Positions 17,119-25,221 of a stretch of 64,000 bases of DNA are shown here, in pieces. Made by a program: the position numbers and the translations under genes. Positions within the stretch are counted from its first letter, which is position 1, and the number at the start of each line of letters is the position of its first letter. This DNA comes from Gammaproteobacteria bacterium. GTDB lineage: Bacteria; Pseudomonadota; Gammaproteobacteria; Pseudomonadales; Azotimanducaceae. The stretch spans positions 62,001-126,000 of the forward strand of contig JAPOVK010000062.1 in NCBI GenBank assembly GCA_026708185.1, in the 5' to 3' direction. The notes below the pieces were generated by a model, which was not told where the DNA came from, searched no databases, and was given only the letters and a program-made list of their open reading frames with translations.

Positions 17119-17571
17119 CTACTCGACATGACGCGGTTGCCACTTACTGTAGGAAACTAACTCCTGCGCTTGCTGCTTCCTTTCGTCGCTGTCATGCTCC
17201 GCCTTTTCAGGCAATATGATGTCAGCGTGGCCCGGGTTGGTGCAGGTTGGACTGGCCACGACCTTTCGCCCGTGACGGCAAGCGTCTCTGGCCTCGAGCC
17301 TTAGCCAACCGTAGAACTGCTTTACACCACGCTTTCTGGCGTCCTGATCCCCCTTGGCCGTTGCGGTCTGTTCGTCCGTATCATCGTGGCGATCTACGGA
17401 CAGATAACGTTCGCCAGATTTCTCCATGAAGACATTGGCTAGGTCCCTTGGAGGCGTGCTGCGCTTGGCAGGAGCGAGCCCAAGAAACGTGGGGGCGCGT
17501 TTAGCCTGTCGTTCGGAGAAAACACCGCGCCAAAGACCATCGGTGTCCTTTACCTCGGCGTCTGCCGCCAT
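17119..17571 (-). CDS. hypothetical protein, third gene of unknown operon
   Basis: A 150-residue charged soluble protein I do not recognise. Landmarks are RYLSVDRHDD (~55-65), KQFYGWLRLEARDACRHGRK (~85-105), then VVASPTCTNPGHADIILPEK (~106-125). The clustered Cys/His/Asp residues (ACRH, SPTCTNPGHAD) could form a metal or active site, so a nuclease- or transferase-like enzyme is conceivable, but this is a guess. It starts 17 bases after the 199-residue gene and closes the operon, 185 bases from tRNA-Pro. Confidence 0.65.
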   Translation of the reverse strand: MAADAEVKDTDGLWRGVFSERQAKRAPTFLGLAPAKRSTPPRDLANVFMEKSGERYLSVDRHDDTDEQTATAKGDQDARKRGVKQFYGWLRLEARDACRHGRKVVASPTCTNPGHADIILPEKAEHDSDERKQQAQELVSYSKWQPRHVE

Positions 17572-17588
17572 GGTGGGGAACCTTGTTG

Positions 17589-18188
17589 TTATCGAGTCGC
17601 GAGGTCAGCCAGTGCTCGGGGAATGAAATCGCTGCTGAGCCAAGCGTCGTCGGCGTTGTAATCCTTCATGCGGCGCATTCGACCGTCGATGTTTACGAAG
17701 CAAGTCAGCCCGCCGTCGTTGTCGCACACCAGCGCCATGGCGCGGCCAACCTTGTCCACCGGCACGGTGATCTCTACTTCACCTTCGTCAGTGGACCAAA
17801 TATCGTACGTTCCAGGATGGTATGCGACCAGTGTATTAAGGGTCCGCTCAGCGGCTTGTATAGCGGTGTCGCTTGGCAACGGATTCCCGCACTCTTCCGC
17901 GTCGTTCGAGACTACTTCCCTGACATTGGGCAAATTGTTGGCGGGGATCGAACCACGAAACTCCCCGTAGGAAATCGTGATCTCCCCAATCAGCATGGGT
18001 CCGGCTTGGGTGCCCACACCCGGAGATCGCTCGATACGTGATTGCCACGGGTCTAAGTTCCTCGGGGCGCCGGCCGGTATCTCAAGCTTCAAGTAGTCGT
18101 CTTCCGCCACCGCTTTGCTATCGAACATGCCTCGAAACGGCTGCGGTCTGGCAGGCTCCTCCCAACTCCTTTGTGTGTCGTAACCCAT
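17589..18188 (-). CDS. hypothetical protein, second gene of unknown operon
   Basis: A 199-residue soluble protein with no family I can name. It has an N-terminal polar region, a middle with LEIPAGAPRNLDPWQSRIER and ISYGEFRGSIPANNLPNVRE, and a conserved-looking C-terminal domain: AAERTLNTLVAYHPGTYDIW, DEGEVEITVPVDKVGRAMAL, VCDNDGGLTCFVNIDGRMRR. The alternating strand pattern suggests a small alpha/beta domain. ATG 18188 lies 2 bases after the upstream gene's stop, implying translational coupling. Probably works with its two neighbours. Confidence 0.65.
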   Translation of the reverse strand: MGYDTQRSWEEPARPQPFRGMFDSKAVAEDDYLKLEIPAGAPRNLDPWQSRIERSPGVGTQAGPMLIGEITISYGEFRGSIPANNLPNVREVVSNDAEECGNPLPSDTAIQAAERTLNTLVAYHPGTYDIWSTDEGEVEITVPVDKVGRAMALVCDNDGGLTCFVNIDGRMRRMKDYNADDAWLSSDFIPRALADLATR

Positions 18189-18190
18189 GG

Positions 18191-18589
18191 CTATTGACCG
18201 CCTTTGGACCGAGCTTCGACTTCCTGCAACTTCCGCTGTAGAAAAGCTGGCCAAGGACGTAACGTATTGGCCTTTACGACAATGCTGCATTCAATGTTGC
18301 GGCGGACTCGGACGGTGTTGGTGTTCGGATCGAGCATGAACGGGTCTGGGGCACCGCTCGCCACCGAGAAGCCCGCTGCATCCGTCTCGGTCACCGGTGC
18401 GTCGGTTTCTATTCTCTCCGTGGGCAGCATGTATTCTGAGTAGAACATCAGGTGCAGGTCACCCGACGGCGTAACTATGCCCTGCATGCCGTCCACATGG
18501 TGCGGATTCAGCGCATCCAAGCTCCCATACTCGAAGACTAACTTGACCGCCTTTGGCGGTGGCGGTGCTTCCGGGCTGCTTTCCGGCAT
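18191..18589 (-). CDS. small beta-rich protein, DUF3467-like, first gene of unknown operon
   Basis: A 132-residue protein. After a Pro-rich start, residues 15-60 read VKLVFEYGSLDALNPHHVDG then MQGIVTPSGDLHLMFYSEY, and near the end RRNIECSIVVKANTLRPWPA is followed by a helix QRKLQEVEARS. The pattern of N-x-x-x-G/TPSG-x-x-x-x-x-F then V-x-x-x-x-x-A-helix resembles the DUF3467 clan, whose function is unknown; this match is by eye and tentative. It heads the three-gene operon, coupled to the next gene by 2 bases. Confidence 0.65.
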   Translation of the reverse strand: MPESSPEAPPPPKAVKLVFEYGSLDALNPHHVDGMQGIVTPSGDLHLMFYSEYMLPTERIETDAPVTETDAAGFSVASGAPDPFMLDPNTNTVRVRRNIECSIVVKANTLRPWPAFLQRKLQEVEARSKGGQ

Positions 18590-18750
18590 CGTGTTGTGGC
18601 TCGCTAGTGATGGCAGAGCATTAGATCAACTAAGGCCCCCGCAGTTCAACAGCACCTCACAGCGGTTCGGGTGACAGCGCCCCGCCGGGAGGGTGCGCGG
18701 CAGACCGATGTCGCACCGGGAGGCTGACCTGTCTCCCAGACGCCCACTGG

Positions 18751-19773
18751 TCAGGCCATGCGGGAAACAGCGAACGTCGCGAGGCCCTCCAACGCGTCCC
18801 GATAGCGGCTCGGCGGCAGCGCCAGCAACTCCTCCATCGCCAGCCCGGCTTCGTCCTCTGCACACGCTTTCGTGTAATCGAGGCCGCCGCTCGCATGAAC
18901 GGCGTTGGCGACGGCGCGGAAGTCGTCGGCGGAACGACGTCTGATGGCGTCCCGCACGATGCCGGTGTCGGCGCAGCTGCCGTGGACCATCGTGTGGATC
19001 AGAGGCAGCGTGACCTTGCCCTCGGCCAGGTCGTCGCCGGCGTCCTTGCCCATGGCCAAGCTGTCGCCGGCATAGTCGAGCCAATCGTCGACCAGTTGGT
19101 AGGCCATGCCGAAACGCAGGCCGTAGCGGCGCAGCGCGTCGATGGCGTCGGCGTCCTCGGTGCCGAGCACCGCGCCGGTGTGTGCGGCGGCTTGGAACAG
19201 CATCGCCGTCTTGCGGCGGGCGACCTCGCGGTATTCGGCTTCGGTCATGTCGACCTTGCCGATGTTGGCCAGCTGCATCACTTCGCCTTCGGCGATGAGG
19301 TTGGTGGCGTCGCTGACGATGGCCATGACGTCCATGCTGTCGATTTCCACCATGAGCTGGAAGCCGCGGGAGTAGAGGAAGTCGCCGACGAGTACGCTCG
19401 GCGCATTGCCCCAGAGCATGTTGGCCGTGGCACGGCCGCGGCGCCGGGCGCTCTTGTCGACGACATCGTCGTGCAGGAGTGTCGCGGTGTGCAGGAACTC
19501 GATGACCGTCGCTAGGCGAATGGGATTGCTGCCGGTGCCTTCGAAGCCGCAGGCGCGCGCAGCGAGCAGCACGATCAGCGGGCGCAGGCGCTTGCCGCCG
19601 GCGTTGACGATGTGGTGGCCGATCTCCTCGACCAAGGCGATTCCGGACGAGAGCTGGCGCGGGATAAGCCGGTTGACTCGGCTGAAGTCGTCGCGCACCA
19701 GATCGAAGATGTCGGACAGCTCGGGTTGCGCGCGGATAGGGGCGACGGCCAGGGCGGCGGAACTAGGAGCCAT
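18751..19773 (-). CDS. ispB: octaprenyl/polyprenyl diphosphate synthase
   Basis: A 340-residue trans-isoprenyl diphosphate synthase that makes the polyprenyl side chain of ubiquinone from FPP and IPP. First Asp-rich motif DDVVD at residues 102-106, second DDWLD around 225; GGKRLRPLIVLLAARACG near 60 binds IPP. The position opposite rplU-rpmA-obgE is the standard ispB setting in gammaproteobacteria. Small residues before the first Asp motif allow long chains, but the exact length cannot be read here. Divergent from rplU with a 174-base shared upstream region. Confidence 0.95.
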   Translation of the reverse strand: MAPSSAALAVAPIRAQPELSDIFDLVRDDFSRVNRLIPRQLSSGIALVEEIGHHIVNAGGKRLRPLIVLLAARACGFEGTGSNPIRLATVIEFLHTATLLHDDVVDKSARRRGRATANMLWGNAPSVLVGDFLYSRGFQLMVEIDSMDVMAIVSDATNLIAEGEVMQLANIGKVDMTEAEYREVARRKTAMLFQAAAHTGAVLGTEDADAIDALRRYGLRFGMAYQLVDDWLDYAGDSLAMGKDAGDDLAEGKVTLPLIHTMVHGSCADTGIVRDAIRRRSADDFRAVANAVHASGGLDYTKACAEDEAGLAMEELLALPPSRYRDALEGLATFAVSRMA

Positions 19774-19880
19774 GGGGCTTAACGGGCACTCCGAAACAGA
19801 GGGTTATGGGGTGTTGGGCGCGTTGTATTCGCCTTGCACGGGCCGTAGAATGTCGCGCCTTTTACTACGACCGGCCGGGA

Positions 19881-19910
19881 TTGTCGTGCGTCGGTCGCGC
19901 ATTGTAATAC
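19881..19910 (+). promoter_or_regulatory. candidate sigma-70 promoter of rplU-rpmA
   Basis: TTGTCG at 19881 and TAATAC at 19905, separated by 18 bases, precede rplU by about 40 bases. The -10 is preceded by TTG. This is the best-looking promoter in the ispB-rplU gap and would give a short leader ending in AGGAG before ATG 19948. Confidence 0.5.
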
Positions 19911-19947
19911 ACGTTGGGTGATCGACGTTGGACTAGGAGCCCGTGCC

Positions 19948-20259
19948 ATGTTCGCGGTATTCGAAAGCGGCGGCAAGCAACACCGGGTCGTGGAAGGCGA
20001 GGTGGTGCGTTTGGAGCGACTCGACGGGGAGCCCGGCGACGAGGTGGTCTTTGATCGCGTGCTCATGGTCGGCAACGGCGACGATGTGGCCATCGGTGCG
20101 CCGTTGGTGGACGGTGGCCGGGTCACCGCCGAGGTGGTCGAGCAAGGCCGCGGTCGCAAGATCCGCGTCATCAAGTTCAAGCGCCGCAAGAACTACCTGC
20201 GCAAGAAGGGTCACCGGCAGCACTTCACCGACGTCAGGATCACTGCGATCTCGGCATAG
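19948..20259 (+). CDS. rplU: 50S ribosomal protein L21
   Basis: A 103-residue protein, the normal length. [20 protein letters not shown] is the L21 start, and the basic [20 protein letters not shown] near the C-terminus with [19 protein letters not shown] binds 23S rRNA. An AGGAG lies upstream of ATG 19948. First gene of rplU-rpmA-obgE-proB. Confidence 0.98.
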   Translation: MFAVFESGGKQHRVVEGEVVRLERLDGEPGDEVVFDRVLMVGNGDDVAIGAPLVDGGRVTAEVVEQGRGRKIRVIKFKRRKNYLRKKGHRQHFTDVRITAISA

Positions 20260-20273
20260 CTTAAGGAACGACC

Positions 20274-20528
20274 ATGGCACACAAGAAGGCAGGCGGCAGC
20301 ACACGCAACGGTCGCGATTCGGAGTCGAAGCGGCTCGGCGTCAAGAAGTTCGGTGGCCAGCACGTGGTTGCCGGGAACATCATCGTTCGCCAGCGCGGCA
20401 CGAAGTTCCATCCCGGTGTCAATGTGGGCTGCGGTCGCGACCACACCCTGTTCGCAACGGCGGATGGTGTCGTGAAATTCGAGCAGCGCGGGCCGTTGAA
20501 TCGCAAGATCGTCAGCGTGGTGGCGTAG
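20274..20528 (+). CDS. rpmA: 50S ribosomal protein L27
   Basis: An 84-residue protein beginning [20 protein letters not shown], the L27 N-terminal tail that reaches the peptidyl-transferase centre, followed by [20 protein letters not shown]. No Firmicute-type cleavable leader is present. AAGGAA precedes the ATG. It follows rplU by 14 bases. Confidence 0.98.
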   Translation: MAHKKAGGSTRNGRDSESKRLGVKKFGGQHVVAGNIIVRQRGTKFHPGVNVGCGRDHTLFATADGVVKFEQRGPLNRKIVSVVA

Positions 20529-20588
20529 CGCCAGTAGATCGACGCGGTCGCCACGTCGGAGCCACTGTGCATCGCGCACGCCAGTCCG

Positions 20589-21743
20589 ATGAAATTCGTC
20601 GATGAAGCGGTCATCGAGGTACACGCCGGCAAGGGCGGCGACGGCGCGCTGAGCTTCCTGCGCAGCCGCAACCTGCCGCGCGGCGGGCCGGACGGCGGCA
20701 ACGGCGGCAACGGCGGCGCGGTGAACCTCGTCGGCGATGCGGCGCTCAACACGCTCGTGGACTTCCGCTTCATGCCCCGCTACCGGGCTGCCAACGGCGA
20801 CAGCGGCGGGAGTCGGGACAAGACGGGGGCCAACGGCGAGACGCTCTACATCCGCGTGCCGGTCGGCACCACGGTCATCGACGAGGAAACGCGCACCACG
20901 ATCGGCGATGTGGCCCGCGCGGGTGAAGCGGTCCTCGTCGCCAAGGGCGGCGACCGCGGGTTCGGCAACGCCCATTTCAAGTCGAGCACCAACCGCGCCC
21001 CGCGCCACACGACCCCGGGCAGGCCGGGCGAACACCGCCGCTTGCGACTCACCCTGAAAGTGGTTGCCGACGCCGGCCTCCTCGGAATGCCCAATGCGGG
21101 CAAGTCGACGCTCATTTCCCGGGTGTCGGCATCGCGGCCGAAGGTGGCGGACTATCCGTTCACGACGCTGACCCCGAACCTCGGCGTTGTCCGCATCGAC
21201 GACGACGCGAGTTTCGTGCTCGCGGACCTGCCCGGACTGATCGCCGGCGCATCCGAGGGCGTCGGATTGGGGTTCCGGTTCCTAAAGCACTTGTCGCGGG
21301 CCGGGTTGCTGCTGCACCTGGTGGATGCCGCGCCGATTGATGGGTCGGATCCCGTCGCCAATGCGCGCGCGATCGAAGCGGAACTCTTCGCCTACAGCGA
21401 TGTGTTCCGGGAGCGAGAGATCTGGATCGTGGCCAACAAGCTCGACCTCTCTGGCGCGGACGGCGGCTACGCCGCATTGAAGGCGGCCTTTTCCGACCGT
21501 CCCTGCTTCGCGGTGTCCGCCGTCTCGGGCGCCGGTCTCGATGAACTCACGCGTGCCGTGATGGCCCACGTTGCAGGCGACCGGCAGCGGCTTGAGTCGG
21601 ACGAAGGCTTCGCCGATGCGCGACGCGACATCGATGAGCGACTGGGCGATGCCGTCCTCGTTCGGGCGTTCGCAGGCGACCGGCAGCGCCGGCAGGTCGA
21701 TGACGCGAGCGACGAGCCCGAAGTGATCTACCGCCGTGATTGA
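20589..21743 (+). CDS. obgE: GTPase ObgE/CgtA
   Basis: A 384-residue Obg-family GTPase involved in 50S assembly and stress control. The glycine-rich Obg domain (1-158) includes GGPDGGNGGNGG and FKSSTNRAPRHTTPG. The G domain has G1 GMPNAGKST, switch-I YPFTTLTPNLG, G3 DLPGLI, G4 NKLD and a G5-like VSAVSGAG. The tail after ~345 is acidic. Start ATG 20589, and its 3' end overlaps proB by 8 bases. Confidence 0.97.
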   Translation: MKFVDEAVIEVHAGKGGDGALSFLRSRNLPRGGPDGGNGGNGGAVNLVGDAALNTLVDFRFMPRYRAANGDSGGSRDKTGANGETLYIRVPVGTTVIDEETRTTIGDVARAGEAVLVAKGGDRGFGNAHFKSSTNRAPRHTTPGRPGEHRRLRLTLKVVADAGLLGMPNAGKSTLISRVSASRPKVADYPFTTLTPNLGVVRIDDDASFVLADLPGLIAGASEGVGLGFRFLKHLSRAGLLLHLVDAAPIDGSDPVANARAIEAELFAYSDVFREREIWIVANKLDLSGADGGYAALKAAFSDRPCFAVSAVSGAGLDELTRAVMAHVAGDRQRLESDEGFADARRDIDERLGDAVLVRAFAGDRQRRQVDDASDEPEVIYRRD

Positions 21744-22857
21744 CGCTGACGTGCGCAATTGGGTCGTCAAGGTGGGCAGCGCCCTGCTGACGGACCACGG
21801 CACCGGCATTTCGGCCGATGCCCTGGACGAATGGTGCCGACAGATCGCCGCGCTCAGCACTGCCGGCAAGCGCGTCGTGCTGGTCTCGAGTGGCGCGGTG
21901 GCCGAGGGATGCCGGCGGCTCGGATTCGATGTTCGCCCGCGCACGATTCACGAGTTGCAGGCGGCGGCCGCGGTCGGCCAGTCAGGCCTGATCGAAGCCT
22001 ACGAACAGGCGTTCAGGCGCTATGAGCGGCGGATCGCCCTAGTCTTGCTCACCCACGACGACCTGGCCGACCGCGAGCGCTACCTCAATGCCCGCACGAC
22101 GTTGAACACGCTCTTGGACTTCGGCGTCGTGCCGATCGTCAACGAAAACGACTCGGTGGCAACCGACGAGATCAAGCTCGGCGACAACGACACGCTAGCC
22201 GGCATGGTGACGAGCCTGCTCTCCGCGGACCTCCTGGTGCTGCTGACAGACCGCGATGGTTTCCACGAAGCCGACCCGCGGGCGCATCCCGACGCGCCGG
22301 TCGTTCGCGAGGCGCCGGCTGCCGACAAGCGGCTCGATGCCATGGCGGGTGCTGTTGCCGGCAGCCTGGGTCGTGGCGGGATGGTGACCAAGCTCGCTGC
22401 GGCGCGCAGCGCCGCGCGCTCCGGGGCGCACACCGTGATTGCCCACGGGCGTTCGAGAGACGTGCTCCTGAAACTTGCCCGCGGCGAGAGTGTCGGCACG
22501 TTGCTGACGGCGGACTTAGCGCCGCTCGATGCGCGCAAGCGCTGGATCGCCGAGCAACTGCGGGCCAAGGGCGAACTTTGCGTGGACTTAGGCGCGAGCC
22601 ACGCGATCATCCACCGGGGGGTGAGCCTCCTGCCGGCGGGCGTGACCGATGCGACCGGGGCGTTTCGCCGGGGCGACATGGTCCGCGTGCTCGACCCGGA
22701 CGGGGTCGAGATCGCCAAGGGACTCGCTAACTACGATGCCGTGGAGACGCGCAAGCTGATCGGTCGGAAATCGGCGGATATCGAGTCCGTACTCGGCTAC
22801 GTCGACGAGCCGGAAATCGTCCACCGGGACAATCTGGTCGTAGACGCCAGCCGATAG
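21736..22857 (+). CDS. proB: glutamate 5-kinase
   Basis: A 373-residue enzyme for the first step of proline synthesis, glutamate to glutamyl-5-phosphate. The amino-acid-kinase domain (1-255) starts WVVKVGSALLTDHGTG and includes VLVSSGAVAEGCRRLG and NENDSVATDEIKLGDNDTLA. The C-terminal PUA domain (~275-365) is present (GVTDATGAFRRGDMVRVLDPDG), which is the full-length gammaproteobacterial form with proline feedback. GTG 21736 overlaps obgE. proA is not adjacent. Confidence 0.96.
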   Translation: MIDADVRNWVVKVGSALLTDHGTGISADALDEWCRQIAALSTAGKRVVLVSSGAVAEGCRRLGFDVRPRTIHELQAAAAVGQSGLIEAYEQAFRRYERRIALVLLTHDDLADRERYLNARTTLNTLLDFGVVPIVNENDSVATDEIKLGDNDTLAGMVTSLLSADLLVLLTDRDGFHEADPRAHPDAPVVREAPAADKRLDAMAGAVAGSLGRGGMVTKLAAARSAARSGAHTVIAHGRSRDVLLKLARGESVGTLLTADLAPLDARKRWIAEQLRAKGELCVDLGASHAIIHRGVSLLPAGVTDATGAFRRGDMVRVLDPDGVEIAKGLANYDAVETRKLIGRKSADIESVLGYVDEPEIVHRDNLVVDASR

Positions 22858-22886
22858 CGGCTGGTGCTGGTGCGTAGCGGCGCGCC

Positions 22887-23156
22887 TTAAGCTTGCGCCA
22901 TGCTGCGGATTCTGGCTGCCAGCCGCGACTTGTGCCGCGCCGCCTTGTTCCTGTGCAGGATGCCCTTGCCGACCATTTTGTCGATCACCGGCTGTGCGTT
23001 CGCGAGCGCGCTGGCCGCAGCCGCCTGGTCGCCGGACTCGATGGCCGCGTCGACCTTCTTGATGTAGGTGCGCACCGTCGATCGGTGAGCGACATTGCGC
23101 AGGCGGTGGGATTCCGCCTGGCGGGCACGCTTGCGTGCTTGGGCACTGTTGGCCAA
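22887..23156 (-). CDS. rpsT: 30S ribosomal protein S20
   Basis: An 89-residue basic helical protein with the S20 signature MANSAQARKRARQAESHRLR and KGILHRNKAARHKSRLAARI. It binds the 5' domain of 16S rRNA. Convergent with proB and divergent from the PepSY gene. The rpsT-murJ-ribF-lspA neighbourhood is conserved in gammaproteobacteria, though here a PepSY gene intervenes. Confidence 0.98.
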   Translation of the reverse strand: MANSAQARKRARQAESHRLRNVAHRSTVRTYIKKVDAAIESGDQAAAASALANAQPVIDKMVGKGILHRNKAARHKSRLAARIRSMAQA

Positions 23157-23263
23157 GATGCTCCTCGTGTCGACGTGGGTCTGAACCGGCGGCGTAATAT
23201 GCCGCCGGGCCTGCCCAGTGTCAATCGCCAGCAGCGCCGTTCATACAGTCGAAGGGTAGAGCC

Positions 23264-24793
23264 ATGGTCCGGCTGCTGTTCCTCGTGCACCGCTACCTCG
23301 GCATCGCCGTTGGGCTGGTTGTCACCCTGTGGTGTCTCTCGGGGTTCGTGATGATGTACGTGCAGTATCCCGAGTTGACGCGTGCCGATCGCGTGGCCTG
23401 GCTTGAGCCGCTGGATTTGCGCGAGTGCTGCCGGCTGCCGAACCACTTCGGCAACATTGCCGTGGACCGGTTCGCCGTCGAAATGCTCGCTGGACGGCCC
23501 GTACTGCGGGTGTTCGCCGGTCCGCGGCAGTACGTGATGGACATGGCCGGGGGGCAGATCGTCGGCGGCCTCGACGAAACGGCGGCGCGATCTGTCGCGA
23601 CGAGTGCGGCGCGCACGTTCGGCTTGGCGGGCCAGCCCGTCCTGCGCGGCCGGATCGAGCGCGACCAGTGGACCGTGGCCGGGTCCTACCACCCGCATCG
23701 CCCGCTCTATCACTTCGCGATGGACGATGTGCCGGGCACGGAGTTCTACGTCTCCAGCACGGCTGGCGAGATCGTGCAGACGACGACCACCCATGTGCGG
23801 TTCTGGAACTGGCTCGGGGCGGTCGTGCATTGGCTCTACCCGACCATGCTCCGCCAACACACCGCCGTCTGGCTGCAGGTGGTCATCTGGCTCACCATCG
23901 TGAGCCTCTTCCTCAGTGTGATCGGTGCCTATGTCGGCATTCGGCAGTTCCGCTTCCGACTACACGGGCGCCGTTCGCCGTATCGCGGCTGGGGTCTGTG
24001 GCACCACTACGCAGGCCTGGTGTTCGGTCTCTTCACGCTCACCTGGCTGGTGAGCGGCTTGTTCTCCGTCAACCCATGGGGTGCTCTCGAGGGGCGGAGT
24101 TTCGCCAACGAAGCGGAACGGCTCGGCGGGCTACGCCTCGGCTTCGCCGACGTGCGCGAGGCCGTGGGGTCGCTTGGAGGCTCCGTCGTGCCGCGGGGCA
24201 CCGTACGTCTCGAGGGCTTCGCGACGGGAGGTGAGCTGAGTTATTTGGCCACCGATGCCCAAGGCCAGCGGCGGCGGGTCGATCCCGCCGCATTCCGTGC
24301 CGCACCGTTGCCGGAGAGCTACTTTGAACGTGCGCCGGCGACGCTGCGCCCCGATGCGGCGGTCCGCGACGCTGGCTGGATCGGCACAGGCGACGCCTAC
24401 TACTACACGCATCACGAGACGCGGTCCTTTCCCGTCTACCGCATCCGGTACGAAGACGGCGAGCGCCTCTATCTCGATCGCGTCAGCGGTCACCTGGTCT
24501 ACGCGGTGGACCGGGAACGCCGCTGGCTGCGCTGGGTGTTCCACGCCTTGCATCGTGGCGACTTACATGCCGTCGTGCGCGCCCGGCCACTTTGGGATCT
24601 GATGATGTGGTTGTTGCTGCTCGGCGTCACGGCCGGAACGGTCACCGGCACGTGGATGGGTGCGCGACGGATCGTTCGCTGGTCCGCCAACCGGGCGCGT
24701 CATCTCTTCAATGCCACGCCGGAGATCGACGCCGACCGTTCGGTCGCCAGCGTGGCTACGCCGCAGGAAGACGCACGGACGCCTTACGGCTAG
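23264..24793 (+). CDS. PepSY-domain inner-membrane protein
   Basis: A 509-residue protein with about four membrane helices: residues ~8-30 (LGIAVGLVVTLWCLSGFVMM), ~205-230 (VVIWLTIVSLFLSVIGAYVG), ~245-268 (HHYAGLVFGLFTLTWLVSGL) and ~445-470 (DLMMWLLLLGVTAGTVTGTW). PepSY-like periplasmic parts lie between them. The LHRYLGIAVGL and WHHYAGLVFGLF histidines are as in PepSY_TM iron-uptake-associated and reductase-type proteins, so a role with heme or metal redox is possible but unproven. It stands between rpsT and murJ, outside the usual cluster. Confidence 0.8.
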   Translation: MVRLLFLVHRYLGIAVGLVVTLWCLSGFVMMYVQYPELTRADRVAWLEPLDLRECCRLPNHFGNIAVDRFAVEMLAGRPVLRVFAGPRQYVMDMAGGQIVGGLDETAARSVATSAARTFGLAGQPVLRGRIERDQWTVAGSYHPHRPLYHFAMDDVPGTEFYVSSTAGEIVQTTTTHVRFWNWLGAVVHWLYPTMLRQHTAVWLQVVIWLTIVSLFLSVIGAYVGIRQFRFRLHGRRSPYRGWGLWHHYAGLVFGLFTLTWLVSGLFSVNPWGALEGRSFANEAERLGGLRLGFADVREAVGSLGGSVVPRGTVRLEGFATGGELSYLATDAQGQRRRVDPAAFRAAPLPESYFERAPATLRPDAAVRDAGWIGTGDAYYYTHHETRSFPVYRIRYEDGERLYLDRVSGHLVYAVDRERRWLRWVFHALHRGDLHAVVRARPLWDLMMWLLLLGVTAGTVTGTWMGARRIVRWSANRARHLFNATPEIDADRSVASVATPQEDARTPYG

Positions 24794-25168
24794 AAGAATG
24801 CAACCTGACTGCGAGGATTAACCGCGGTCACAGAATAGGCAGCGGCATTTCCTGGCTGTCCTCGGCGCGTGCCGGCGTACTCGGTGTCGGATTCGGACGG
24901 GGACGATGTCTTCCAGGCCGTCGCCGTCGAGGTCGCCCATCACGAGGCCGTCGCTACCGGAGAACGGGACGCCGCTCAAGGTCGGATCGTCTATCAGGTG
25001 CTCGTGCCAACTGATGAACTGCCCGTCCGGGGTCAGTGCCGACGTCGGGGTATCGCCGACGGGCAGTTGGCTTGCGCTTGCACCGAAACCGGCTGCCGCA
25101 ACGAGCGCCAGCAAGGGTTGGGCGACATTGACGTGCCCGGCGCGGCGCTTTGGTGCGAATTTGCACAT
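24794..25168 (-). pseudogene. truncated FG-GAP/VCBS-repeat secreted protein
   Basis: The minus strand encodes a signal-peptide-like VAQPLLALVAAAGFGASASQ, then SWHEHLIDDPTLSGVPFSGS and GLVMGDLDGDGLEDIV, the calcium-binding start of an FG-GAP/VCBS repeat. Right after DIV the frame breaks; the family continuation SESDTEYAG is found in another frame and then the gene ends at the PepSY gene. The remaining repeats are missing, so this is a remnant. It fills the otherwise empty stretch before murJ. Confidence 0.6.
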
Positions 25169-25221
25169 CGGGAGGTGGGATACAGTCCAAGCTTGGGGAC
25201 TAGCATGTTGAGTTGGGTCCT

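Noticed and set aside
20257-20271. ATAGCTTAAGGAACG shared with 62850-62865 after glpK.
   Set aside because: Fifteen bases around a ribosome-binding site; probably coincidence, with no other shared sequence.
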